Positions 22,393 through 33,656 of a stretch of 64,000 nucleotides of DNA are shown here, piece by piece. The DNA comes from Lunularia cruciata. Taxonomy: Eukaryota; Streptophyta; Marchantiopsida; Lunulariales; Lunulariaceae. The stretch's first letter is position 1; each line of letters starts with the position of its first letter. Location: assembly GCA_948567375.1 (NCBI GenBank), contig OX419755.1:16807001-16871000 (forward strand), given 5' to 3'. The translations under genes and the position numbers were made by a program. The notes beneath the pieces were generated by a model, which searched no databases, was not told where the DNA came from, and saw nothing but the letters and a program-made list of their open reading frames with translations.

Positions 22393-23986
22393 AATTTAGG
22401 GGCTGTTGGGGTTATAAAGTCTTCCGTAAACATCAATGAGAGGATTAATTACCCTTGTGTTAAGTAATTTGAATTTGGAACTTGAAGGGGATGTGCGCGG
22501 CTCATAGGCTTTCTTTGTCATTTCATCAGGCACATTCTAATTGTTGGGTCTTGTCAATCGCATTGACAAGCGGGGCTGTTTCATTCACATCGCCTGTAGA
22601 ACAAGAGGTCAATTTTGAGGCTGTGTGGGTCGCGGTGGAAGGGCATTAAACATTTCTGCGTGGATACGTGAACTTTCACATTTGCCGCGGTCTCGAGTCT
22701 CGGTTTTCTTCCTTTCTTTAGGTGTTGCACTCGGCATTGGGTTGGGTAGACATTTTGCAATTCTTCTATATATCATTACTATTATAAATTGGTTCTATAT
22801 CGTGAGGTAGCACACTGAAGCAATTCACCAAGAAAATAAGTAGATATAGGTAAAAGAAAATGATGAGAGATCTTGAAAATGAATTCAACTCTATAGATTT
22901 AGTCCGGTAGTTAGACAATTTTTGTGATATGATAGAGTTTTGCTAAAATAACATGAGTTTATAAATGATACTCGATAGATACGTTGAGATAAGAATTTTT
23001 ATTAGACTTAAAGTTCAAAATTTATGTCAAAATATGTAGGGATTCAGACAGGTTACTCAAATGGTTATCCAAACTTTTAATAATTTGGAAGATCTTATAA
23101 AAGATCATGAGGTTTTTAGAGCATCATACAAAAGAAATTAAATCCTCATATGGATCCAAGTAACCCTTGCTCTCGATCTACTTGGTCACCATGGGAATGG
23201 TACTTGGGTTGCGAGTGGGTCAAATATATGGGGTATAAGTGCTGGGTCTACCATTGGATTCACAAGGAGGAGGTATGAGAGCTATATTATCTATTCATGG
23301 GAAAGAAGTGGGGTGGCCAAATAGAGATAAAAGAAGTAGAATTTAAACAGTATTTTCTCAGAAAGGTTGCGCATGGGAGTGGTGGATATAATTTTTTTTC
23401 CTCTTGGCAGCAAGAGCAACTGTTGACGGTGAATTTTATTTCAAAAGTTCCTATTCCATTAATGGCCAGATGGTACGTGATGACAAACAACAGACAATTT
23501 ATTTTGTGGAAGCTAATTGATTCTAAGTTGGAAGTATGATATTGTCTTGTATGGTAATTTCTTTTCCCAGTGTCCATGATTTGTTATGCAATATTTGAGA
23601 TATTGTATGACAAAAATTACATAGTTGGCATTCTTTTGTTTATTTGAATTACAGGCATGTCATGAGATGGCTTGCTTAAAAAAAATCTTCTATTTGGACT
23701 GAATTGAACCATAGAAGAGCTTGTAGTAGTTTTGTATTTTTGAATGTTGTGATAATAACATTTTGATAAATACGTATAATTTATGATGTATCAAAGACAT
23801 GTCACCTGAAAATCTACCAAGGGAAGTATGACAGCAAGAAATGAAGTATATTCAATAGGAAAGTGTAGCCCAAGCTACTGCCCGTGATTTTGATCATCTT
23901 GAACGGGATGCCGAATAGAAGGACTTGGCCTTATTTGAAAATGAAGGATGGCCTGACTTGAAGGTCAACCATGTTTATACTCAATC
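22393..23986. other. Unassigned region with short open stretches
   Basis: No family recognised. A plus-strand open stretch at 23297-23539 (80 codons, rich in aromatic residues) and its neighbourhood (about 23170-23540) read more like protein than random sequence, but there is no second exon or homologous copy here to support it. The rest is AT-rich spacer. Confidence 0.3.
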
Positions 23987-24682
23987 TGTGAGCCGGCTTG
24001 TCTCTCACTCAAGATGAACCTCTGTTGGTTATTATGGTAGCGCACCATGGCATGGACTAAGAAGGGAAGGAACTCCAAGTCCATCATTCTCCTCCACATC
24101 TAACACTCTAAGACTCAAGAAATTACTCACTAGAGAACTCAATGAGAGAGAGATATTTGTAAATGAAAGGATCATGAGTACCTCCTCCCCCTAGTTTATG
24201 TACTTATAAAATAGTTACACACCAAAGTTACTAATTATTGGAGTAACTCAAGTTACTAGGCTTCAAGTCAAATAAAGTCTCTATAGTCTAAAATAATATC
24301 CATCCTCATGGGAATATTCTCCTAAGCATGTAGTCTTATCTTGATGCAACCACTAATTCAAGGATTCCTTAACATGGGCTATCGTTGGACTATAGAAGAT
24401 TTTGGAGCAAAAGGATTTGTGGGTCCAATAGTTTTCAACTTTCTTTTAAGCCAAACACCTAGGAAGAACACCAAGTAAACACACTAGAATCTACGATAGT
24501 GGTGCTCATCCTTTCTACTTCCTCTAAAGCCAAGAAGTCTCTTCTATCTTAGCTATGATTAACTTTAGCTAATCATGATTAATATAGAACCATCATATAC
24601 CTCTATATAAATATTATCTCTCAAGTACTTATAATACCAAACAAAATATCACAATTATGAACATGCACAAATGGATGTTATA
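23987..24682 (-). repeat. Isolated LTR of family L1
   Basis: In reverse orientation this is the same 690-bp LTR found at 33011-33656, 48980-49671 and 55611-56301. On plus it begins TGTGAGCCGGC (reverse of the 3' end) and ends ATGGATGTTATA (reverse of the 5' end TGTAACACCCAT with changes). Flanking pentamers (CAATC and GATCA) do not match, so the target duplication is lost or the LTR was separated from its element by rearrangement. Confidence 0.85.
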
Positions 24683-25249
24683 GATCAGAGAAGAAGAATA
24701 TGAGTACCATGCTGACATCAGAATTGTCAAACTCTCCTTGACGAAAGAAAGTACACAAGGTTAGAAACAAGAATTCTCCAAGCAAGAACTCAAATTGCTA
24801 GAAAAGGTTAAGCAAAGAAAGGAAAGGCCAGAGACATGAAATGAAGTGACTCTTGCTCCAAATTATGATACTTCCATTTAGAGTGTAGATGTTCCTGAGG
24901 AAAGCAATTTGAGTGCCACAAAAAAATGGCACTTCACCTAAATCTCAAGCCAACATTAGCAAGGAAGTGCAATATCTTCTGCAAGAAGAGATTCATGTCA
25001 TGTAAGAGAAAGCCAATCCCAAAGTAGAGAGCACAAGCAGCCACCAATGATAGTGCTATTACAGTAAAAGAGTGTTCAACCCCTAGCAGATGCTAAAAAA
25101 TCCAAAAGGTACCTCAATTGATGGTGTGATCAAGAAAAAGGAGTTCCTTAGCAAGAAGCAAAGAAAAGCAAGTATGTTGGTAGGTGTTACTCAGTATGAC
25201 ATTGTATGAGACTTGGCTTCAGCCAAAGCAAATGTCACTTTAAGCAGTT

Positions 25250-25657
25250 GTGGGAAGAAAAAAAGCTCTAGAAGCATCAACTCGCATTGGCACTCCAAAG
25301 GTACAAAAAAGAAACCTACTTGAAGTGCCAACCATTTATAGGATAGAACTTGATGACTTAGGCTTCCCAAAAGTAGAACTGGAAATCAAGGGATGTATGA
25401 TACCTAGCTATTTTGGATCCAGGGTGAATGTGATGAAAAAATATATTGCTCACACAAGTTAGGATATATTGTCTTTGAATCTACTCTTGCATCTTGATAT
25501 TTGCTCATCAAACAAAAAGAAAACCTTGGGAATGCTATCTGAGGTCCTGACCACTATCAAAGGAGTGGCATTTCCCTTAGATTTCATTGTGCTTTGCCCA
25601 ATGAACAAAACAAGCTATCCACTACTAATTGGAAGACCATGGTTGTATGATGCTTAA
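25250..25657 (+). pseudogene. G3 aspartic protease region
   Basis: Two consecutive open pieces, 25250-25462 and 25469-25657, hold LEIKGCMIPSYFGSRVNVM, aligned with the retropepsin (D)GGSSVN(I/V)M active-site region (the catalytic Asp is not evident), and YPLLIGRPWLYDA, the classic plant Gypsy LLIGRPW(L/I) motif that closes the protease. They are separated by a stop. Confidence 0.8.
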
Positions 25658-26312
25658 ATTAGTGTAGACTAGCATAAACATACTTGCATTTCTAAGATCA
25701 TATAGAATCACATTCCAAGCCAATTGCATTATGGTGGATAGAAGTTCCACATTTAGGAGAAACCTTGTCATCAAAAGAGTACTACACAAAAAATCTTCTA
25801 GTCACATTCCAGAACAATATTACAGGAGGAAGTTGAAGTGCACTACATGGAGTGCTATGAGATCAAAGAAGAGGTTGAGTGTAGCTTGCACTTGGAGAGG
25901 GAAGAGGAATATTTGCCGTTACTTGGAATGAGTCAAATAAGTCATGTGGATGGCATTGTCAAGACATCAAGATGTTAAGAAAATTTGCTATTACTAAGAA
26001 AGAGTCAAGTAAGACATGTGGATAATTTTAAAGATCTTTTGGTAGCAGAAGGGAAGGCCTTTAAGCTCTCCAAGTAAGTGTCATGGGAAGAACATGAAGG
26101 ATATGAGGCAATATTTTGAGAGTATTAGGATATTTTTCCCTAGAAGATTGAGCAAATGCCCGGCATACCACACCAGTTTGGTGAACACTGCATTGATCTA
26201 AAGAAGGTGCAATGCCAATCAAACAATACTAGCAGTAACTCAACCCCAAGAACTCACTCCTAGTGAGGATGAAATAGATAAGTATCTCCAAGCTAGAATA
26301 ATCTTTCATGTG

Positions 26313-26860
26313 CTTAGTAGCAAATGGATGTCCTCCATTGTGGTTGTACCCAAGAAGAAGATATGAAAGATTCAAGTTGTCAAGATTTTAGGATGTTGAA
26401 TATAGCCGCAAAGAAGGATCACCATCCTCTTCCCTTCACTAACACAATCTTAGACCAAGTTTTAGACCATGAGTATTATAGTTTCTTGGATGGCTTTGTA
26501 GGATAGAACAAAGTAACCATTCAAGAGCAAGATAGGGACAAGACTACCTTCACCATCAATTGGGGCACTTATGCTTACAAAAAATGCCATTTGGTTTATG
26601 CAATGCACTTACAACTTTTCAAAGGATGACGACGACCATCTTCAAGGAATACCTATGCAAGATTTTAGAATCTTCATAGATGATTTCTATGTTTATAGAA
26701 AGGGAGGGGAAAACCTCTCCTTCCTGAGGAAACATTGGGAAGATGCCAGTCCACTTGACTATCCTTACATCTTGACAAGTGTTACGTTGCCATGAAGGGA
26801 TACTCGTTGGACACCAAGTTTCAAATAGAGGCATGGAGGTAGATGTCAAAAAGGTCAAAG
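26313..26860 (+). pseudogene. G3 reverse transcriptase remnant
   Basis: FRMLNIAAKKDHHPLPF and YYSFLDGFVG are the typical Gypsy RT motifs (R.LN..T.KD.(F/H)PLPF; Y.FLDG(F/Y)SGY), followed in shifted frames by RDKTTFTINWGTYAYKK. The catalytic region appears as IFIDDFYVYRKGGENL, where IDDF corresponds to the (Y/F)-x-DD box. Many stops. An RNase H-like piece (YYASKQQLD) follows near 27170. Confidence 0.85.
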
Positions 26861-27779
26861 TGATCAAGGCTTTGGAAGCACCAAGTAACTTGAGAGAATT
26901 TTGGGCTTTTCTAGGACATATAGGTTACTACAAGAGATTCATAGCATAGTATACAACTTTGGCCGCACCGCTCACAAAACTATCAAAGAAATCAGAAGAG
27001 TATGTGTGGTCAATACAATAAGAGTAAAAGTAGGCCTTGGTAGTATTGAAACCAAGTTAGTAGAAGCACCTATTGGGATAGCTTGTTTCATGTATATGTC
27101 GATACATATTCAACAACAATAAGAGTAGTTAGTCAGAAGAAAAGTATTAAAAAAGATTTTCCAATTTATTATGCAAGTAAACAACAATTAGACATTGAAA
27201 AAATGTACACCACTACCAAAGAGAAGCACTGCAAATGATGTAGGTATGTAGGTATCGTGCATACATGCATCCAAATGCATGTATCCATGTGTATGCATGA
27301 AAAGTTCTATCACTATTTGCTAGGTTATAAGTTTGTGTTTCAGGCAAATCATTTTGCACTACTAACACATCGTGAAGAAGGTCCACCTTTCTAAGGGTAT
27401 TGCAAGATAGACTCTCCTCTTGCAAGAATTCACTTACAATGTGCAGGTCTGTAAAGAAGTGCAACATGGTAATCCTGATTTTCTCTCTAGGCTCAGAACT
27501 CAAGACCAGATTGAAGATGTAGGAGATGAGTTTCCTAATGAATAGCTATTTCATATCACAACAGACCTAGTAACAACTTTCTTGGAGGAGTACCAATGCC
27601 TATGAAACTTGTAGTGCCTCTAGTGATAGATCTGGAGCAATGTGTGAAATTCTTGCACAAAATGGGACTGTATCATATCAAGGGCAACTTGTAATTCAAG
27701 TTGGGGCTGGACAAAGTACTTTGATGTTGTCTTGAAGTCTCAAAAGTTGGAGGAGTAATACAAGCACTTTATTTGGAAG

Positions 27780-28330
27780 GTGCAAGAGGGCACTTCACAT
27801 TGAAGAACATTATGAAGAAGATATTGACAACCAAATATTGGTGGCCAACAATATACAAGGATGTACATAACTACATCAAGAGGTGCAATGCATGTTAGAG
27901 GATTGGAATGCCTACTCCATCAACACAATGGCCGCTATGTCCCATCCCACCATCAACACCATTTGAGAAGTGGGCAGATAGACTTTGCTGGACCAATCCA
28001 ACTCATCACAAATGCAACCAAGAAGAGGTACATTCTAGTTTGCACAGATTATGCCACAAAGTTAGTAGAGGCCAAAGCTACTTGGAGGATGGTGTTGACA
28101 CAATGGCTGAATTTTTCTTTTCCAACATTATGTCTAAGTATGGTTTTCCCTTGGAATTAGTCAGTGATAGAGGATTGCACTTCCTAAATAGCTTGATTGA
28201 ATCTCTTATGAAGTATTTTTAAATCAAGCATAAAAAGACCACTCCTTACAATCCAAAGGAAAATGGGTTGATAGAGAAGGCCAATGGGCTATTATGTAAG
28301 TGTGATAGCTCAATGTTGACTTACTTATAG
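27780..28330 (+). pseudogene. G3 integrase remnant
   Basis: The core reads RSGQIDFAGPIQLITNATKK then YILVCTDYATKLVEA, the Gypsy W..D(F/L).GP....(Y/I)I.V..DY.TK..EA signature with the first catalytic Asp. The second (SDRGLHFLN) and third (NGLIEKANG, in another frame) catalytic regions follow at about 28163 and 28263. Broken by stops. Confidence 0.85.
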
Positions 28331-28429
28331 TATAGTCAATAAGAACAATTTTCTCCCATGAGAATAATGTGTGGAAATGCCTGAAAGTGAAGTGAAACAC
28401 ACACTTTTCATGAAATCTTAGTTTGTTTA

Positions 28430-28680
28430 TTGTCCCCTATTTAACCTCTTGGACAGAAATCACTCCTAGAAGAGGGTAGTGTTACCCTTTGTTGTGCACT
28501 ATAGAAAAAGGAAAAGCATAATTAGGGTTTCTCCTGAAGGTGATGGTTCATTCAACTTTGAGTGCCATTCCATTCCAAAGATGCAAAGTCTGCAAATGTG
28601 TTCTACTCTTTCCAAAAGGCACAACTTGCAAGGCTAAACTTTTTGCTACTTTTTGTCTAATTTTTTTGATTTAGTGGTAC
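28430..28680 (-). repeat. Rp 3'-end fragment
   Basis: In reverse orientation this resembles the last 200-300 bp of Rp elements: TTAACCTCTTGGACAGAAAT and CCTAGAAGAGGGTAG match the reversed 60670-60720 region of copy 6, and AAAGGCACAACTTGC matches the next conserved block. It ends just before the intact copy 3 in the opposite orientation. Confidence 0.55.
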
Positions 28681-29200
28681 TGCCTATGCGGTGAGCTTCC
28701 CAATCCACTCATTACACAAGTTCACTCCTTTGAATTCTTTAGTGCACACCTTGATAAGGGACAAGTTCCTACCTAGCACTAAGCATTTGTGGTGCCCACA
28801 TTTTTTGTTTTTTTCAAAATAAGGGAGAAGAAGTGTATAGAGAAGGCGGATTGCGCCGGTATGGCCAAAGAAAGCAAAGAAAAAAGTCTTCGGGATGACA
28901 CTTGAAGTAAAGTGACTTTGGGTCATAAGGCGAAGTACTCAGAAATGCCCTGTCAGCATACAACCCGAAGTAAATTGTCTTTGGATCAGGGGGAGCTCAA
29001 CCCAAGGCGAAGACAGTCTAACAACCTTTCGTCGGGGTGAGAAATTCAAGAAGGGGCCGTTTCAAAACTGGCGGCTCATACGCGTGAAGGTTGATTGACA
29101 GTAACAGGTGCATGCCGAAGGTGTGATTTCTCGGTAGAAACTCAAAGTGATGGAAGACGAAGAAGCGCAACTCTAAAAAAATTGAAACTGCAACGACAAA

Positions 29201-31774
29201 ATGTCGAGCAATTTTCCTTCGCCGTTGAGGAGTCGTCTTGCAGGTGATCGGGGAAAGGGAAGTAGAGTTGGACTTGTGTTAGTGCGTAAGGAAGAAGTCA
29301 CGAGAGTGAAATCGAGAGAAAGTGAGAAAGCAGAAGAGATGGGAGGAGGGAAGAAGAACTCCAAAATCGCAATGAGAAATCATACGATTTGGAGATTAGA
29401 TGTAATAGCGAGGATCAAAGTCTTGAGCCAACTTCGGATCACCTTTCTGGCATGGAACTGGAACGTAAGTTTTCCAAGATTCATGATAGAAATCATCGAG
29501 AGTAAGTGTCTTGATGGACCCAAGGAAGAAGGGAAGAGAGGAAATCCGGCTCACTGGATAGAGTCGGATTGGAGACTCGTACTCGGGAAGGAGGCGGGCT
29601 TGGAGCAGGGAGCCACGTTCTTGGGGAAAGGAGAGATAGCCCAAGAAACTCAGGAGGTGAGAGATGCCTTCTCGTCGAAGAGAACAAAGAATGGGTACAA
29701 GGTTGAGAGTTACAAGGATCCAGTGAAGAGAGGGATCGTGAGTGCTCTCATGGCAATTTTGAAGCCGGAGAGAACAACTTATGTGATGAAACACCAAGCG
29801 GTGTTCTTCCATAAGTTGTTTGCAAGAGAGCCTATAAATTGGGCGAGGTCTTTTCACGGGAGAACGAGGCAGATGGTGTGGAATTTGCGGGATAAGTTGC
29901 CTCCCCATTACATTGTGCCGTTTGCAGCACACTTCTACCTCGGGCTCAATTTGCTGAACTCGGCGGAGCGGAATCGGATGGTGTCGCACTTCCATCCTGA
30001 TGTGCGAAAGGAGGTCGATGTCAAGGAGCAGCAATATATTCTCCAAATCCGGAGCACGGACAACTACTACGCGAAGATAGGGAAAAACGTGGAGGTCGTA
30101 GTGAGTACCCCGACAAAGAAGAGGACTCGGCAAGCAGAAGCCGAAGAAAGCAAGAAACCTCAGAAGATGCAGAGAAGTAACCTGAGGCGAGGAATGGTGG
30201 TAATTGAGTCAGAAGATGAAGACTCAGAAGGCAAGGCCAAGCTCAAGACAGAAGACTCAGAACATGAGGAGGAACCTGAGTTCACATTGCAGAGTGGAGA
30301 TACGAGCAGTGACAATGAAGAAGGTGGAGAGATGACCTTGGTGCCCGCGGCTAACGAAGAATACGAAGAAGAAGTGCAAGCCGAGGTAGAAGCCGAAGAC
30401 AATATAGCGTTGGAAGACGAAGTACCGGTGCCCAAAGAGAAGAAAATTGCAGTACAGCGAGGGGTTTGCTCGAGATGTAAGGCGAAGTGTGAAGCGGGGC
30501 CGAGTAGAGTGAAGGCAGAGGTAGAAGAAAGCTCGGGCAGTGAGGCATCAATCCTGATACAAAGACTCTAGAGAAGAAGGCAAGTATCAAGAGAACACGA
30601 GGAGAAAAGAGAGACCACTCCGCGGGAGGAAGAAGTTGCCAGTGATAGAGTGGAGTACCTACGAGAGGTAGTGTGCCTGTTGTTGGTAAAGTTGGAGCAC
30701 AAGAAGAAGGAGATGCAGTCGACTTGTCCCGAGGTAAAGACTGTATTGCAGGTGGTAGCAAGATTAGAAGAAGAGAACTCGGAGTTGAAGAGGAGTGTAA
30801 CCCGAGGTGAGGAGGAGAGAGAAGTACTGCGCGCGGAGGAAGTAGAGAGAAGTCAGGTAATTGAAGACCTAAAGAGGGAAGTGAACTATCGAGAGGATCT
30901 TGCAAGGAAGAGTGACATAGCAAGGGAAAGATAAGTCGCTGAATACGAAATCTTGAAGCAACAGTTTGTTGATTCAAGAGTAGAGCTTATTCATGCTATG
31001 GCGAGGGTAGCCGAGAAGGAACAAGAACTCGATAGAATGATGGAGAGTATGGAGGAGAAGAAGCAACTTTGGCAACAAGAGTTGGCTGCGTGATATAGAG
31101 AAGAAGAAAGATTACGAGAGTTACTTCGTAATCAGGAAGAGAAGATTGAACAGAAGGAGAAAGAGAAGGAAGCAATGAAAGCCGAGTTCGAGACAGAGTT
31201 GGCAATGTACCAAGAGGAATGGCTTGCAGATCGGGAACAAGAAAGGAAGACAAGATTGGAGCCATTGCAAGAGATAGTCCTTAGGGTGAATGCGATGTTA
31301 AGCATAGAGGCCAGCGTTCGAATTGAAGAAGCAAGACTGCACGAGTTGAAGTTGTTGGTGCAGGAGACGAGGCGAAGACAGGCAAAAGACACTGAGATGA
31401 ATGCTTTGTTAATCAAATTAAGAACTCGTGTAGACAGAAAGTTTTTGGAGGTAGAGGATAACATTTCAATTAGACTAGACTTAGTGAAAGTAGAGCTAGA
31501 AAAACTTCGGAAAGATGTTAAAGCAAAACCCGAAGTAGATAACATAGGAGTACAAATGTCTTCAGAGTTGCTCTCAGAGACATTAGAGAAGAGTGGGTTG
31601 GGAGATAAGGAGTTAGATAGATTACCCACTAGTGCAATTTCAGATCAAGAAAGAGAATTACTGGAATTGGTAGAAGATGTAGGAGTTGTGAAACCCGAGG
31701 AAAATGTAGTAGGAAGTAAGATTACTTTGGGTTCGGGTTTGAAAGCCAATGACAATGTAGACATCAGATCGTAG
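29201..31774 (+). pseudogene. Rp protein gene, best copy: 857 codons with three in-frame stops
   Basis: One frame runs from the ATG at 29201 to TAG at 31774 with no frameshift, broken only by TAG at 30569, TAA at 30932 and TGA at 31091. Each could arise from CAG, CAA or CGA by one C-to-T change. The start is conserved in other copies (M-S/P-S-x-FP-x-PL-x-SRL). Residues about 60-300 form a conserved domain: RLDV(I/V)ARIKVL, FLAWNW..SFPRFM, ESDWRLVLGKE, YKVESY.DP..R, TTYV.K.QAVFFH, PHY..PFAAHFYLGLN, VSHFHPD. About 300-460 is acidic and Ser-rich. From about 480 to 790 it is long coiled coil, ending in ARLHELKLLVQETRR and RVDRK.LEVEDNIS.RLDLVK. I know no function. It looks structural or gag-like, with no catalytic motif. 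Confidence 0.75.
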
Positions 31775-31893
31775 TGGTAACAGATTTGAGATTTGAAGAG
31801 GCAGATATGAAGAGGTGCATTGTCATTTCGGATCTGTAGGTTAGAACAGTTATTGTAGAATGGTATAGTTGTTAGAATTGTCAATTTGTTCAC

Positions 31894-31900
31894 TATTTAA
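31894..31900 (+). promoter_or_regulatory. TATA-like box near the Rp 3' end
   Basis: TATTTAA inside CACTATTTAAGAGTGG, 671 bp before the element's 3' end. Comparable TTTAAA/TATTTAAG boxes occur at matching positions in the other copies (reverse strand near 40205 and 51020; plus strand near 60190). A promoter here would drive transcription out of the right end of the element, as a U3 promoter in a 5' LTR does. Confidence 0.5.
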
Positions 31901-32571
31901 GAGTGGCATTTGCATAGAAATGTGGTTCAGTGCTCATTATTCTTGAGAATAGATAAAGCGAAGTGCTGTGAAGTAGTGCTCGTCGCTTGAGCTTGATTCC
32001 GAGTATCAACATTGCAATTGTGTTTGTGAGTGTTTGGAGAAATTTGAAGTGCAAGTCAGAGTGTTTGTTGGATGTTGGATTCCATAGCCTTGATTTTCAT
32101 TTTGTGTGTTTGATCTTGAGTAAAGTGCAATCTAAGCAATACCTTGACAGATCCGAGAGGAATTGTAGTGTTGGTAGTATTCTGCATTTGTGAGTGCAAT
32201 GCGATGTTGATGTGAAGCAATTTCGATCGAGGAAGTTGTGCCTTCAGTGGAGGAGTGGAACACAATTCTGAGGTGAAGTCATTTTGTAGTGAAGTGCCTT
32301 TTTTGGGAGAGCCTGAATCATCACAATCAAGATTTTTTGGAAAGATTTGATGGAGTTGTGATTAAGGAGTGTGAATTTGTGACAAGACTACGAGTTGGTG
32401 CTTGTTACTCTCTTCTGGGTGTGGTTCCTACCTGAGAGATTAAAGACGCAATCAAGAAGAACTACATGTTATAGTTTGACTTTGTATTTGGACATTTCTG
32501 ACTCGTATCTCTGTGGGAACGAAGTTTACTTACCCAATTACCGCAAAAGTGATATTTGCCAGGTTGTCACA

Positions 32572-33010
32572 ACATTGATGACCTATTGTGAAATTCCTCA
32601 CCTCTACTCTTGACTAGAATTGAAACAACTTGCAAAATGTAGGACATTGAACTTGCAAAGAAGTGAGAGAACTCTTTACTTGTTATCTAAGCTTGTATTC
32701 CAAAATAATGAACAAACAAAAGTGCCAATAGCACTTTGCTTTATATACAGGTTTGCCTCCAAGCCAAAGAAATCAGAATCCTAAGTGAATCCTAGCAAAT
32801 TTGAGTCTAAACTATCCATCATTGATTCTATTATCCTAATGCTATCTTATCATAATCATCTATAGAATGATTAGACTCCTACACATATAAGGGGAGATAT
32901 TAGACCACACCTTCTCTATTTTTAGTATACAAACCCAAGTACCTATACAAACTTTGAGTGCACTCCTCTAAAATACATGTAACTAAGTGTTGGCATGATT
33001 GGACTACTCA
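32572..33010. other. Unassigned sequence between Rp copy 3 and the G1 LTR
   Basis: No gene. A CTTTATATACAGG sequence near 32740 looks like a TATA box, and the last 48 bp (about 32963-33010) recur at 61208-61256 (ACTCCTCTAAAATACATGTA and GGCATGATTGG), so part of another repeat ends here and truncates the following LTR. Confidence 0.4.
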
Positions 33011-33656
33011 TAGTATTATAAATACTTGAGAGATATTATTTATATAGAGGTAAAGGATGGTTCTACATTAGTCATGATTAGCTAAAGTTAGTCAAAGCTA
33101 AGATAGAGGAGACCTTACTTTAGAGGAGGTGGAAAAGATGAGCACCATTATTTTGGATTCTAGTGTGTTGACTTGGTATTATGCTTAGGTGTTTGGTTTT
33201 GAGGAAAGAGTTGAGAACTCTTGGGCCGCAAGTCTTTTTTTTTAGATTCTTCTATAGTCTAAGGAAAGCCCATGTGAAGGAATCCTTGACATAGTGGTTG
33301 GGTCAAGATAAGATTACATACTAGTGGAATATGCCCATGTGAATGGATATTCCTTTATACTTTTTGACTTTACTTGACTTTTAGTCTAGTAACTTGAGTT
33401 ACTACGGTAATTAGTAACTTTGGTGCATAACTATTTCACAAGTATATAAACAAGGGGTGAGGAGGTACTCAGCATCCTTTCATTTATCATTATCTCTCTC
33501 ATTTTGAGCTCTCTAGTGAGCAATGTCGTGAGTCTTGGAGTGTTAGCCTTGGAGGAGTATGATGGAGTTGGGGTTCCTTGCCTTCTTTTAGTCCATGGTG
33601 AGCTACCATAATAGCCATCAGAGGTTCAACCTAAGTGAGAGACAAGCCAGCTCACA
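33011..33656 (+). repeat. G1 5' LTR (family L1, 5' truncated)
   Basis: Matches the L1 LTR at 55611-56301 from TAGTATTA(T/C)AAATACTTGA to the end GCCAGCTCACA, but lacks the first ~45 bp (TGTAACACCC...), which are replaced by another repeat. The same orientation as the 55.6-kb LTR and the PBS-like sequence right after it mark it as the 5' LTR of G1. Confidence 0.85.

Larger units (their letters stand above)
24690..28340 (+). mobile_element. Degenerate Gypsy element G3 (no LTRs found)
   Basis: A protease, RT, RNase H and integrase succession of the plant Gypsy type lies on the plus strand with stops and frameshifts throughout. Its 5' gag portion (24690-25200) is only Lys/Glu-rich debris. No LTR pair could be assigned: the L1 LTR just to the left is in the opposite orientation, and the right side passes into an Rp fragment. 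The element is old and dead. Confidence 0.8.
28788..32571 (+). mobile_element. Rp copy 3, complete element (3784 bp)
   Basis: Both termini are present: TGTGGTGCCCACATTTTTTG at the 5' end and GCCAGGTTGTCACA at the 3' end, giving the TG...CA ends of LTRs. The flanking pentamers GCATT (28783-28787) and ACATT (32572-32576) are a 4/5 target duplication. There are no terminal direct repeats, no PBS or PPT, and no gag, protease, RT or integrase. The unit holds a single long reading frame (29201-31774), a TATA-like box (31894), then about 670 bp of conserved non-coding sequence. That layout fits a giant U3-R-U5 LTR standing alone. The family has at least seven copies here. See the finding on Rp for alternatives. 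Confidence 0.8.

Noticed and set aside
27230-27300. ATGCATGCAT-type repeats near 27260 as a regulatory (RY/Sph-like) cluster
   Set aside because: Short, inside a dead Gypsy pol, and absent from related sequence. A chance low-complexity run is more likely.
29396-31893. Large minus-strand frames (up to 245 codons) over Rp copy 3
   Set aside because: Shadow of the sense coiled-coil and acidic codons. The sense frame is conserved between copies, while the antisense frames are not.
28788-32571. Rp as a Helitron or a classical DNA transposon
   Set aside because: No CTRR 3' end or terminal hairpin, no long terminal inverted repeats (only TGTG/CACA), no transposase, and the 5-bp duplication fits LTR integration better.
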